Source of the DNA: Smittium mucronatum | Taxonomy: Eukaryota > Kickxellomycota > Harpellomycetes > Harpellales > Legeriomycetaceae | Direction of reading: 5' to 3' | NCBI GenBank assembly: GCA_001953115.1 | Contig: LSSL01004991.1 | Location: forward strand, 1-13,519 | DNA length: 13,519 nucleotides | In this document: piece after piece, positions 1 through 8,955 of the stretch | Position numbering within the stretch: position 1 is the stretch's first letter | How the letters are laid out: each line of letters starts with the position of its first letter | Made by a program: the position numbers and the translations under genes | Notes under the pieces: generated by a model | What the model was told of the DNA's origin: nothing | Database searches by the model: none | Seen by the model: only the letters and a program-made list of their open reading frames with translations

Positions 1-376
1 GGAGCAGGAAGAACCAATAGTTTAGCACATCTGAGACATAGTCTAGTGCACAAGTCCAGCGTTCGACAGTCAGACGGATCTCAGCGTCTAACAGCTATTT
101 GTAGGAGAGCCATGTCGATCTAACCCACTTTTGGGTAGGAGCCTAGTTTTATCAATCCTGTTAGAAGTAGGCTCTGACTGGGAGCTCAGTAGCTTCAATG
201 GACTATTTTTCATTGGCAAAGAGCTTAATTCATAACTGCACGTAACCTCAGTCATCCAGCCTACTTGAAGCAACGGCAGGGGGGAGTCTTTCGGTTGGTA
301 GATTGCACCCTTTTCCCGTAGGTACGCAGCCGGTAGTCCGGCAGAGGAGCTTATTGTGGTTGGTATAATAGTCTTT
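1..376. other. Structured-RNA-like G+C-richer patch, probably partial ncRNA gene
   Basis: This stretch is much richer in G+C than the rest of the window and changes abruptly to AT-rich DNA near 376. Several perfect short hairpins lie in series: AGACG/CGTCT near 73-90, ACCCA/TGGGT at 123-136 with a CTTT loop, the 7-bp stem GAGCCTA/TAGGCTC at 139-145 and 168-174, CAATG/CATTG near 196-216, and GCCGG/CCGGC at 329-342 with a TAGT loop. A TTTT run at about 373-376 could end a Pol III transcript on the plus strand. It looks like part of a structured RNA cut by the window edge. I compared it from memory with LSU/SSU rRNA, 5S, SRP, RNase P, U1-U6, U3 and group I intron cores and could not make a convincing match. 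Strand is uncertain. A 61-residue minus-strand open frame (88-273) shows no recognisable protein features. Confidence 0.4.
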
Positions 377-501
377 TCTATACTTCCTCTTTCCTTTTTT
401 CACATTTTTTTACTATAGTTTTTAATGAAGTTATCTTACAATAGAATTCCGTGATAAATTTTTTTTTTTTAGTGACGTAGATCGCTTCTGAAAATAGTTT
501 C

Positions 502-576
502 GGTGATGGTAAAGAAATAAAAAGAGGATGAATCGAAATTTTGGATTGACTGGCGGGAATTTTGGTGATGGTAAAG
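502..576. repeat. 13-bp direct repeat pair
   Basis: The 13-mer GGTGATGGTAAAG occurs at 502-514 and again at 564-576, in the same orientation, 62 bp apart. The copies sit in AT-rich flanking DNA and may mark a small duplication or a repeated protein-binding site. Function unknown. Confidence 0.5.
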
Positions 577-854
577 GTCTAACCTTTCCCAAATAGTAAA
601 AAAAGCCTGTTATTGATGAAATATCTGACATATGGGAGATTATTCGGTAAAAAGGACAGATCCTTCCATTTCTTTCATTGGCAGTTTGTGATGATATTGT
701 TTACTGGTTTAATATGTCTAAAAATTGTTCAAAATTAAAACCTAAATTCATTATTATTGGTATATTACACAGATCAGACAATTTTTGTATTTAGTTTAAT
801 AATTACCTAAAAAAGGAATACAATATACGCATAAGTAAAGTGTCCGCTTCATTA

Positions 855-887
855 AAGAATATCCCATATATCAAAATGGATATTCTT
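855..887. repeat. Perfect 10-bp inverted repeat, 13-nt spacer
   Basis: AAGAATATCC at 855-864 is followed by its exact reverse complement GGATATTCTT at 878-887. A close relative of the left arm and its flank, AAGAATCTCCCATAT, occurs at 1094-1108 and differs by one base from 855-869. This suggests a dispersed short motif or relic of a small inverted-repeat element. It may form a hairpin or a dimeric factor site. Confidence 0.5.
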
Positions 888-959
888 AGATATACGAGAC
901 GTTTAACTTGAGTATATTTTTTATTTGCTTTTTTTAATTAGCTAATGGGGAGTAAAAAC

Positions 960-980
960 GGCCCGATACAGTGCTCGGCC
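960..980. other. GC-rich hairpin followed by T5 on the minus strand
   Basis: GGCC at 960-963 pairs with GGCC at 977-980, and the stem extends by G-C and A-T pairs if C964 is bulged. Read on the minus strand the hairpin is followed closely by TTTTT, a terminator-like arrangement. It is an isolated GC-rich element in AT-rich DNA and no transcript upstream of it is evident. Confidence 0.25.
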
Positions 981-2007
981 AATAAAAAAGATAATACTTC
1001 CCACTTTGGATAAAGATATCAATATCCTGACCCAATGATCTACACTATGTTAAAATGCCAACAGGCGCATTGAAAAAAGGTGTATTTTTATCGAAGAATC
1101 TCCCATATTCTGAAATATGAAAAATTGCTCAAGCTTGGGAAAAAATAGTCGGATATTTTTGGCAGGTTAATTTCATTCTCTAATATTTATGCTGTTGTTG
1201 ATAAATGGGGGATTCTTATTCTGGTCAGATTTTTTTGCTAATAAAATAATTGTTAAATTTTTGATCAAAAGCAACTAATAATTCAGCATTCAATCTGAAG
1301 AATGAGCGTTTAAAAACACAGTTAATTGGTTATTTTTCAGGGATTTGAAAATAGAAACGACTTTTTAGAATTAGATTTCTTATTATATAATGTGCTAACG
1401 CAATGTAGTATGGGCATATCTCCAAATTAGGAAAACGGTAAAAGCTTGTTAGCCAAGCGTCAGCTCTCAAAGTGAATCCCTTGAATGGAATAGGTCCAAA
1501 TGAATTTGCACTTGTTTGAATGCGTTTTCCATTTCCGGTTACATTGTTGAGCTGTGTCCATTGGCTGAGATTCAAATAATCTGTTTATACATCTGTATAG
1601 TAGATTGGATATTAAATGATTGTGTCATCAAAAGGAGTGACAAATATGTAATAATTATCAAATAAAAGAACATTTTTTTTTTGGAAACGAGCAATACTTT
1701 CGATGACACCACAAATGTTAGTAAATAGGACTGCATTTTTAGCCAATACTTCGCACAAAATGTATTAATTGTTATTTTATGATGGGATTCGGCCTATAAA
1801 TACACAAAACTGGTTTCTTTACTTATATGTAAATATAAATGGCCAATTATTTCGGTAAAAATGTGTGTTAGATTCTATAAAGAGGAAATCTAAAAGGATT
1901 TTCCAAAATAGGATTTGATAAATTAAGTAATCAGCTAATGGTTCAGCTTAGTTTAGGGATGAAAAAAAGGGGCACCACAATATTACTATAAAGAGTTTTT
2001 CTCGCCT

Positions 2008-2040
2008 ATTCATTAATATCCCTTATAGGGAATACTGAAT
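2008..2040. repeat. Nested imperfect palindrome
   Basis: An inner perfect hairpin TCCCT/AGGGA at 2019-2031 with a TAT loop is flanked by an outer ATTCA/TGAAT pair at 2008-2012 and 2036-2040. It lies about 600 bp upstream of the zinc-finger gene. It could be an upstream regulatory palindrome or chance structure. Confidence 0.3.
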
Positions 2041-2322
2041 CACTAATCATATTTTTTAATTAAACCTAATCCACTGGTTTTCCTGATGGGGTAAATTCTA
2101 TCGTTTTATCGTTTTCATTGGTGTACTTTTTTTGTTTCACTACTGCTGATGTGATTTGTCTAAACCAGAGCTAAGAAACAAAGACTCGTTTTAGTTTTGC
2201 CGATTTTGTTTATTTTATAAAACACAGAAAGAAACTGTTGAACTTAAATTTCTCTCTTTCGTTTGCTTTCCTTATTGCACCTATATTTATTTAATTTCGA
2301 TCAAATCAATTACTGGATAATA

Positions 2323-2346
2323 CCCAAATACCCAAATCCCCAAATA
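2323..2346. repeat. Three tandem 8-bp repeats (CCCAAATN)
   Basis: CCCAAATA, CCCAAATC and CCCAAATA follow each other head to tail. They lie about 275 bp upstream of the start codon at 2620, where clustered factor-binding sites would be plausible. Confidence 0.45.
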
Positions 2347-2504
2347 ACGAATATTCTGTATTCATCTGCTTTTTTTAATCATAAAATTTTACTATTATCA
2401 TCGTAGCGCATCATTTCATTCCCTTTACATAGAAACATTTTTATAATTATTAAATCTTTATCATTTTCCGTATAACTCTTTTGTAGGCGGTTTTAAGGAA
2501 ATAT

Positions 2505-2619
2505 TATAAAACTTTTCGCTCCATTCCAGAACTAATAGAGAAATTATCTGGATCGATTTATCGGATTTTTGTATTATAAATTTTTTTTCTCTCACCTTAA
2601 CACACTTTAAAAATTTATA
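2505..2619 (+). promoter_or_regulatory. Putative core promoter and 5' leader of the zinc-finger gene
   Basis: There are two TATA-like elements, TATAAAA at 2505-2511 and TATAAA at 2575-2580. A pyrimidine-rich run at about 2581-2598 follows, as is common before fungal transcription starts. The start codon at 2620 has A at -3 and G at +4, a good eukaryotic initiation context. The placement fits a short 5' leader, but the transcription start itself cannot be read from the sequence. Confidence 0.4.
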
Positions 2620-5600
2620 ATGGAGAAGGATAAATTCCAGGCCCCGGATTCGAAATCTTCTGACGGTGTATTACTGTCCGGAAACCCTTCTTGGAAGGCT
2701 GATCACAGAAAGCCCTCAACAACTGATATAAAACAAAAGGTCTTAGAGCTTTTTGCCGAGCTTTTAGACATAAAAACCAATGAAAAAACTCCTAATAACA
2801 ACAAAATATCTACCCCTAAAAAATTCAACATACAAAGCGAGCCTTGTTATCCAACTTCCTCTCCACCAACCTCTACAAATGTAAATAATAAGGAATTCTC
2901 TTTAATTCAAAGTATTAAAAATGATAGTTTACAGAATTCTTCAAATTCCGTTACTTCATTCAAAGATTCAATTGTAAATGATTCAATCAAAGACATAGAC
3001 TATTCTATTAAGAAACGAAAGGCTTCTCTCGACGATTCCAGAAATAAATATTCCATTTCACAATCCGTTGAATTTTCAAAAAAGAAGCTCTCTAATCCAA
3101 AAATATCTTTGGCATCCGTTACTTCAAATATCCAACCTAGAAACATCAGTTCATTTTCAGATATCAATATCAACTCTTCTACTGTAGAAAGTACAGGATT
3201 TCGCGGAGTAAAGGCTGATTTACGTAATAGTTATCTTAGTCTGCCAAGCCACCCTCTAATAAAAAGCAAATCAGAAATCTGGCCCCAATTTCCTAATAGC
3301 TCCTCAAATTTAGTGTCTAAAAAGGTTACCCCAAGATTGCCTCGTAGAAATTTAAAGCCATTGGACTTTTCATCTTTAAACAAAGATCGAAATGGTACCA
3401 ATTCAAAAAACAATGCTTCAGTTACTTACCCAAACGATACTTTTTCTGATCTTACTTCCTCCGTAGATCTTCCAAGTATATCAGGTTCTGATTCATCTCG
3501 CCCGAATTTAAATTTGAGTAATTTCTCTTGTACACCGGATTTCCTTACCGTTCCCCTACCGTTGAGCTCAGAAAATTCAGCAGAGATAAACTCTAGCAAT
3601 TTTAATCCCTTCTCCAATCTATTGAATGAGGCTCACCAAAGGTCACAACTTTCTAAAAGCGCTTTGCTAAAAGATAATCATCAAAAAGATTCGATGGGTA
3701 TCAATGACTTCCATAACCAAAATGGAAAGGGCGTTGTTATTGGAGGCCCTCCTATGGAAAGCTCTAATGTAAACAATAACCTTGAGATAATTCAGGCTAT
3801 TGAAAGAGCTGTATATTTAACAACCAAAACTGATGCGAAAAATTCATCAAAAGTCTATTCTTTATGGAATACCAATGACCAAAGTACACTGCAGTCTGCG
3901 GTAAACAATAGCTCTGATTTTAAGCCTCCATCCAGCATACATCATAAAATTTCTTCACCTCTGCCCCTTTTATCATCCGATAAATCGTCTTCAAGCGGCC
4001 ATTCTTGTAAATACTGTAACAAACCTTTTAAAACATCCCAAAAAAAGATCTCCCACGAACACCGCTGCACTGCTAAATTGGAGGCTTTATTGTACTCTCA
4101 ACCCGAATTTGCGGAGTCTTCTGATCGGAACGAGAAAATCAGATCTCCACATTCACAAAACCTTGACAGCCTTCTCGAAAGCGTCCCTGATTTGTCTGAT
4201 TCTGATTGTGAATTTCCAAATCATCAAAATTTCCCCAAAATTAACTCAGAAGGTCACGTATACACAACAGAGAAGGTTTCATTTGAAAAAAATCCTAGAA
4301 GTAGTATTGGTATAAGTCTTGTAAAAACAAGAAACATTAAAAAGAATCCCAAAAAATCGGCGTCAAAGCAGCCGAATTTAAAATCCAAAACTCCGATTGT
4401 AGATTCAGAGGATACGATGTCTCTATCTGAGGGATCCGAGCTAAACCGTTTTCATTTACAAAACTCTCTAAATAGAGGATACTTAATGAGCGATAGTATC
4501 CATAATATAAATTCTGAGCATAGTGAGTTGGTTCATCATATTTGATTAAATATTACTTATAGAGTTAGCTATTTACTTTTTAAAGGTATCTTTTCAACTT
4601 TTATTTATACTAAAAATTTTGCGTTTTTTTAGGTTTTGATGAAAGTAAAAATGTGGATTTCCCTAACTTACAGATACATGGAAAAAATCGTCACGTTTCT
4701 TTAAATGATGGCAGTATGAGTTTTAATTTTGGGGCTGGTAATATTCCCATGACTGTTGGCGGAAACCCTCTTAATTTGGCTTCCGAACCACCAATCCCTT
4801 GGAGTAACGATATTATGAGTTTCATCCAGACTGATTCTAATCAACCAGCGAATAGCTCTTTTATCAATAATGCTCCCGATAAAGCCAATGATGTAATTGA
4901 ACCATTATGCGGTAACAACAATGATTTTTCTGCTCTTTTGAATTCACTGGCTGGATCTTCCTCCCGGAGCAATGATATTTTAAATAGTCTTTTTTTAAAG
5001 AATTCTTCTTTTGTTGAGCCAAGTGCTCAGAGTTTGTTCAACGCTATCCAGAACCCACCCCAAAACTCGCCGGGAATTAGTTTACATATTAATAATGCTT
5101 TGGAAACAATTTCCAATAAGGGTGATACCATACAGAACCAGGGCCAGCCTTTATCTTTAAGTAACTTCATCTCCAATAGCCCATTTGTGGGATCCACTGG
5201 GATCTCCCCCAATATCCACGGTTCTTCATCTACTATTACTCTTCCACAAGATAACGAGGATTACCAATTTATGAATGAAGATGTGTCAACGCAGAACCAG
5301 GAAAAACCTCATAACTCGGGAGATAATTGTGATTCCAGTATGCATCCGAGTAAATGTGACACTAATAATGAAACTAGTACCAATGAGACTTATGATTCCT
5401 CTGCTAGAGGAAGAAATGAAGACAATAAAGATCTTCTGGAGGGCTCCAATGTTGCACAATCGGGAGCATCTAATAAACGATGTTGTAATACATCCTTATT
5501 AGCTTCCCATATTTCGAATTCAGATAGTGCGTCAAAAAACCACCAAAAACACTACGCGGAGCCTATCATCAATGAAAAGCTTGGATCTTCTTCACACTTT

Positions 5601-6020
5601 GCAGATAGCCCCACCATCAGAAACTCCTCCATCACCCCTAATAGTAACAGATACCCACCATATCTTGTCCCTTCAAATGTCGAACCAATTTCCTCGCAGG
5701 CTATAAACGAAACCAATAATCCAAACAATGTTTCTAGTCAATCATCAATCCCCCTTGATATTTCTATAAAGGAACAGCTAAATCAGGAGCCCTCTAATTT
5801 TTACTCGTCTTCAAATCCCAATTTTGATTCATTATTTTCTTTAGACTATCTTAATCAGCCATTATATAGCCAATTTGGAGAGGCTGATAGGGAGAGTGTC
5901 AATCCTATGGCCGATTCCTTGATATCTGAACAAATGAATTTGCAATCCAACTTTATTAATTGGACTAACTGTGACGAAAACATTGAGCGCGAGCTTGAAG
6001 GGCTGTTTAACTTTGACTAA
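2620..6020 (+). CDS. C2HC zinc-finger, Ser/Asn-rich putative transcription regulator (two exons)
   Basis: Coding sequence joins 2620-4522 and 4633-6020, giving 1096 residues. The join is inferred: the downstream frame has no usable ATG (only GTG at 4653), a GTGAGT donor lies just before the exon 1 stop, and the acceptor restores phase through a split AGT serine codon (residue 635). Most of the protein is low-complexity, rich in Ser and Asn, and probably disordered. One clear domain is visible: a C-x2-C-x12-H-x3-C zinc finger with C463, C466, H479 and C483. A basic KKRK cluster (131-134) could be a nuclear import signal. Acidic-hydrophobic stretches, at about 515-532, in a DSLFSLDYL motif of exon 2 and in the last 15 residues, resemble activation domains. 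Nuclear regulator is therefore an inference; C2HC fingers also occur in RNA-binding and structural proteins. I do not recognise a named orthologue. Confidence 0.8.
4523..4632 (+). other. Intron of the zinc-finger gene (110 nt)
   Basis: The donor is GTGAGT and the acceptor follows a seven-T tract (TTTTTTTAG). A TACTAAA branch-point-like sequence lies at 4608-4614, about 19 nt before the acceptor. Removal joins the frames without a shift. If retained, translation stops at 4545 after 641 residues, keeping the zinc finger but losing the acidic C-terminal half. Confidence 0.82.
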
Positions 6021-6140
6021 AATTTGATCGGAAGATATAGCTTTTAAATGTTATTATTAAGTAACATATTTTTTTTCACATCGTTTTCATTATCATTACC
6101 TATGTATTTTGTACCATTATAATTACCATCTGATGATATT

Positions 6141-6200
6141 AATAAATATTTATTTTATTTTATACTGTTAATTTTTTGAATTTACTCAGTTAATAATAAA
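6141..6200 (+). terminator. Candidate polyadenylation signals of the zinc-finger gene
   Basis: AATAAA occurs at 6141-6146 and again at 6195-6200, 120 to 180 nt after the stop codon, in a T-rich stretch. This is a plausible 3'-end region; the exact cleavage site cannot be seen. Confidence 0.4.
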
Positions 6201-6763
6201 ATGTGAAGCTTAAATAGCTAGTTTAATATCTAGTCTTGATTTTCACGTGTCTTTCAGTCCTTGTTTCGAAGGTTGGCTTTATATGATAGGGCATTGGAGA
6301 TTTTCCGTAACTGGTATTACCTCCGAATTGCTATGTAGTTTTTTAAACATAATGTCATAAATATACCTAATTAGCATAACAGTTATGCCAGTTAAAAGAT
6401 ATATAACTATATTTTTCTGCGATATTACACAAATAAAGCCGTATGTATTGGTCAAGTTTGTATTGAATCATTTATTTAAACGCATCAAAATATTCTTTTT
6501 GGTTTATATATAATTACTTGGAAAAATTACGCAGAAACTCATATATCTTGATTGAAATAGCCGATTTGTCTAACTGCTTCCCTCTGCTCGAGTTCTTTGA
6601 TTATAAATATTTAAGTTGAGTAAATGTCGTAATTCAATCCCATTTGTAAATTAAGCTGTTTTTGGTATCATAGATTGCATACCAGCTCTAAAAAAGAATG
6701 ACGAAAATCTAACAAAATAACTTCTTTTTTAAAAAATAACAGTATTATTGTGAAAAATGTAAC

Positions 6764-6779
6764 AAAAAAAAAAAAAAAA
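6764..6779. repeat. A16 homopolymer (T16 on the minus strand)
   Basis: Sixteen consecutive A residues lie about 30 bp beyond the stop codon of the minus-strand decarboxylase, so its 3' untranslated region would contain a U16 tract. The length is vulnerable to sequencing error. Confidence 0.7.
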
Positions 6780-6808
6780 GTTTTGTGAAAAACCAAAATA
6801 ATTTCAGA

Positions 6809-8955
6809 CTAGTTTAAAAGATCATGTAAGTTCCTAGAGAAAATCAAATCAGTGTTTCGGTACATTGATTCCAGCACATTATCAATATTCGATTGACTAG
6901 TCAGCGGTGCGCCCACAGCAACGCGTATGGCGCTGACTCCATTTACGATGGTGGTTGTAATGAATATTTTATTTTCATCGAGGATAAGTTTGTGCAACTC
7001 TGAATTTACATTTTTGCATAGATCATCAAGATTGGGGATGGCGGATATATCATGGATATCAGGATAGAAGTTTGATGCAATTGATTGTTTGCTAATGCAG
7101 AACACTACAAGTGAGAAATTTACTGGGTACAGTATCTGGTATTTCTGACTCTTTTCAAGTTCAGATTTTAGATATTGAGCCAGATTTGTGCAATTTCTTA
7201 TATGGTTTCTGATACCTTCAGCTCCGAAAGTTCTAAGAACTAGCCATAGTTTAAGCGATCTGAATCTACGGCCGAGTGGCAATTGCCAGTCTTTATAATC
7301 TTGAACAAGTCCAGATTCAGTAGCCGAGTTTTTGTAATAGTCACGATGAATCGATAGAGCGGATTTCGTGTAGTAAGAATTTTTGAACCACAAGGCGGAA
7401 AAGTCAAAGTTTACTAGCATCCATTTATGGGGGTTGAAATTGAACGAATCAGAGCGATTCATTCCATCAGCCAGATGGCGGAATTCAGGACAAATTAAAC
7501 ACGACCCGGCGTAAGCAGCATCCAAATGAAACCACATATTGTTTGATTCACCTAAAAAATATACAGATTTTTAATATACTGATAAGAGACAGGTAGAAAT
7601 ATATAAAGTTAAAAGATATTACATATATCGGCGATGGCGTTAAAATCATCAATCGCGCCAATTGCTGTAGTGCCGAATGTACCGGTGACAAAGAAGGGGA
7701 TCAAACCGGCATCAGTGCACTCCTTAACAATATCAGACAAAATACTTCTAGTCAAAACCCCATCATAACCAGTAACACCACCCTTATATTTGCAACTAAT
7801 GATCATAGTAGCCTTCTCCAAACTGGAATGGGTTTGGTTTGTGCCAATGGCGACCAGTTTAGATAGGAATAAATCAAGTTCTTGTTGTGTGTAATCAGGG
7901 TTTTTGGAAATGAAATGGTCAGTAGCTCTTTTTCGGGCAGATATCATGGCGACGATAATAGCTTCGCTGGCGGAACCTTGAATAACACCACCTCCAATGT
8001 TAGGGGTTCCATCGGAACGAATAGATAAAAATGCTTCGTCGAGACCAATGAGCTTTGCTAACCAATCGAGAGTAATTGCTTCAAGCTCGGTCATAGCGGG
8101 GCTGTTGATCCACTAAAAAAATAAATAAAGAATAAGTTGGGGATGGATGCAAAAAGAAAATGGAATATACAAGAGAAATTTTGGCTTGAAACTTCTAGGA
8201 ATGGTGATTAACACAAGAGATATTCAAAAAAAAAAACCTACACTGAAGCCTATCCCATTGAACAATGCGCTGTACATTTCACCCAAAATTGCGGGATAGC
8301 TTGAGTTGGAAGGAAAATATGCAAAAAAATTTCCTAAATTTTAAAAGTAGGGGGGGGGGGTGGTGGTATTATATTATTTAAACCAGTCAACATAAGAATT
8401 CTTTGTGATATATATTGGTAAAGAAAAATACCTGATTGCCAATGTGTAATTCCAGGTTCTATTTTAGTCTGGATATCAGCCTTTATGACATCAAAACTTT
8501 CTGGCTCTATAAAAATACATTAAATTAAAAATTGAAAAAAGCTCCAAAATAGGATAACTCTTAATGAAAATTTTAATATAATTTTGATAAGATTATCACA
8601 AAAGCATTTTTTTAGAAAATATATGGGTACCTTCGGGAGCATTTTTGGGCAATAGCTGACGCAAATAATTGGGTTTAACCTCGGATAAAGCTGATTTAAC
8701 AGTGGCATATTGTTTATAGTGGAGAGTAAATAAATTTTAGTAAGATGATGTTATTTGAGTATTATCGAAAATGTTGGAAAATAGATTCTATTTAGGTTTA
8801 TATTTATACTAAACTAAAAGGGTAAAAAAATTACGCTTTATGGTATCGATGTTGTCATAATAATCCGCAATAGTGTCGATAAGCTCCTTTCCAACTTTTC
8901 TAAATTCCTCAGAGGACATTCCAAGAGGAGGAAAATGCTTATTATCACTCACCAT
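6809..8955 (-). CDS. Aromatic-L-amino-acid decarboxylase (PLP-dependent, group II), six exons
   Basis: The enzyme decarboxylates an aromatic amino acid (tyrosine, DOPA or tryptophan) to its amine, probably in the cytosol. Minus-strand exons are 8955-8835, 8690-8631, 8506-8432, 8333-8242, 8112-7623 and 7551-6809, totalling 526 residues and a TAG stop; animal DDC has about 480. Every junction keeps the frame and continues the family alignment. Visible landmarks: HWQS then FFAYFPS (about 82-93), SPAMTELE (120-127), GGGVIQGSASEA (156-167), H211 in THSS that stacks on PLP, GTT (263-265), D290 in HLDAAYAGS that contacts the pyridine nitrogen, K322 in NPHKW that forms the Schiff base, and Y351 in the mobile loop, followed by LPLGRRFRSLK. 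The loop Tyr argues for decarboxylase rather than aldehyde synthase. The ATG at 8955 is the first in frame nearby. No symbol is given because substrate preference is unknown; glutamate or histidine decarboxylase is less likely from the motif match. Confidence 0.93.
7552..7622 (-). other. Decarboxylase intron 5 (71 nt)
   Basis: Donor GTAATA and acceptor TTTTTTAG. A Cys codon (residue 280) is split T|GT, giving DIC then ESNNMWFHLDAAY across the junction, which matches the family. Reading through the donor reaches TAA at 7609. Confidence 0.88.
8113..8241 (-). other. Decarboxylase intron 4 (129 nt)
   Basis: Donor GTAGGT and acceptor TTTTTTTAG. The phase is 0: GIGFS is joined to WINSPAMTELE, as in other decarboxylases of this family. 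An 11-T run lies just inside the donor. Confidence 0.88.
8334..8431 (-). other. Decarboxylase intron 3 (98 nt)
   Basis: Donor GTATTT and acceptor AATTTAG. The split codon G|GA gives Gly86, joining THWQS to NFFAYFPS. Animal enzymes usually have Pro-Arg at this place. The intron contains an 11-C run on the coding strand. Confidence 0.82.
8350..8360. repeat. G11 homopolymer inside decarboxylase intron 3
   Basis: Eleven G residues stand out in AT-rich DNA (C11 in the minus-strand transcript). The run is followed by TGGTGGT. It may be polymorphic in length and prone to assembly error. Confidence 0.8.
8507..8630 (-). other. Decarboxylase intron 2 (124 nt)
   Basis: Donor GTACCC and acceptor TTTTTATAG. 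The split codon G|AG gives Glu61, joining LLPKNAPE to PESFDVIKADIQ. The neighbouring AG two bases later would break the frame. Confidence 0.82.
8691..8834 (-). other. Decarboxylase intron 1 (144 nt)
   Basis: Donor GTAATT and acceptor AAATCAG, with a TTACTAA branch-point-like sequence roughly 45 nt before the acceptor. The split codon C|CT gives Pro41, joining YYDNIDTIK to LSEVKPNYLRQLLP, which fits the family pattern. This acceptor is the least typical of the five because no pyrimidine tract directly precedes it. Confidence 0.72.

Larger units (their letters stand above)
377..2619. other. Gene-poor AT-rich intergenic region
   Basis: I see no convincing gene here. Two minus-strand open frames exist. 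The one at 431-631 is biased in composition and probably chance. The one at 1330-1575 lacks an ATG (it would start at TTG) but lies in a locally less AT-rich patch, so it could be a relic exon. The rest is AT-rich with homopolymer runs and small repeats listed separately. The last 120 bases look like the promoter of the gene that starts at 2620. Confidence 0.6.
6021..6808. other. Convergent intergenic region
   Basis: This lies between the 3' ends of the zinc-finger gene and the decarboxylase gene. No gene is visible. It contains poly(A)-signal candidates for the plus-strand gene, a CACGTG palindrome at 6244-6249 and a long A run near the decarboxylase end. Confidence 0.6.

Noticed and set aside
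1..376. 3' part of a group I intron or rRNA
   Set aside because: GACATAGTC near 34-42 resembles the group I S element and a few rRNA-like words occur, but the partner R element would be off the edge and conserved rRNA cores do not align, so this is not claimed.
431..631. Minus-strand gene of 66 residues
   Set aside because: Composition explained by simple AT-rich and repeated sequence; contains the 13-bp direct repeat; no domain visible.
4653..6020. A separate gene starting at GTG 4653
   Set aside because: Eukaryotic context with no ATG at the start; a well-formed intron joins it in phase to the upstream frame.
8520..8708. Stand-alone minus-strand gene of 62 residues
   Set aside because: It covers decarboxylase exon 2 in the wrong frame and runs through intron 2; the family-matching reading (VKPNYLRQLLP) is in another frame.
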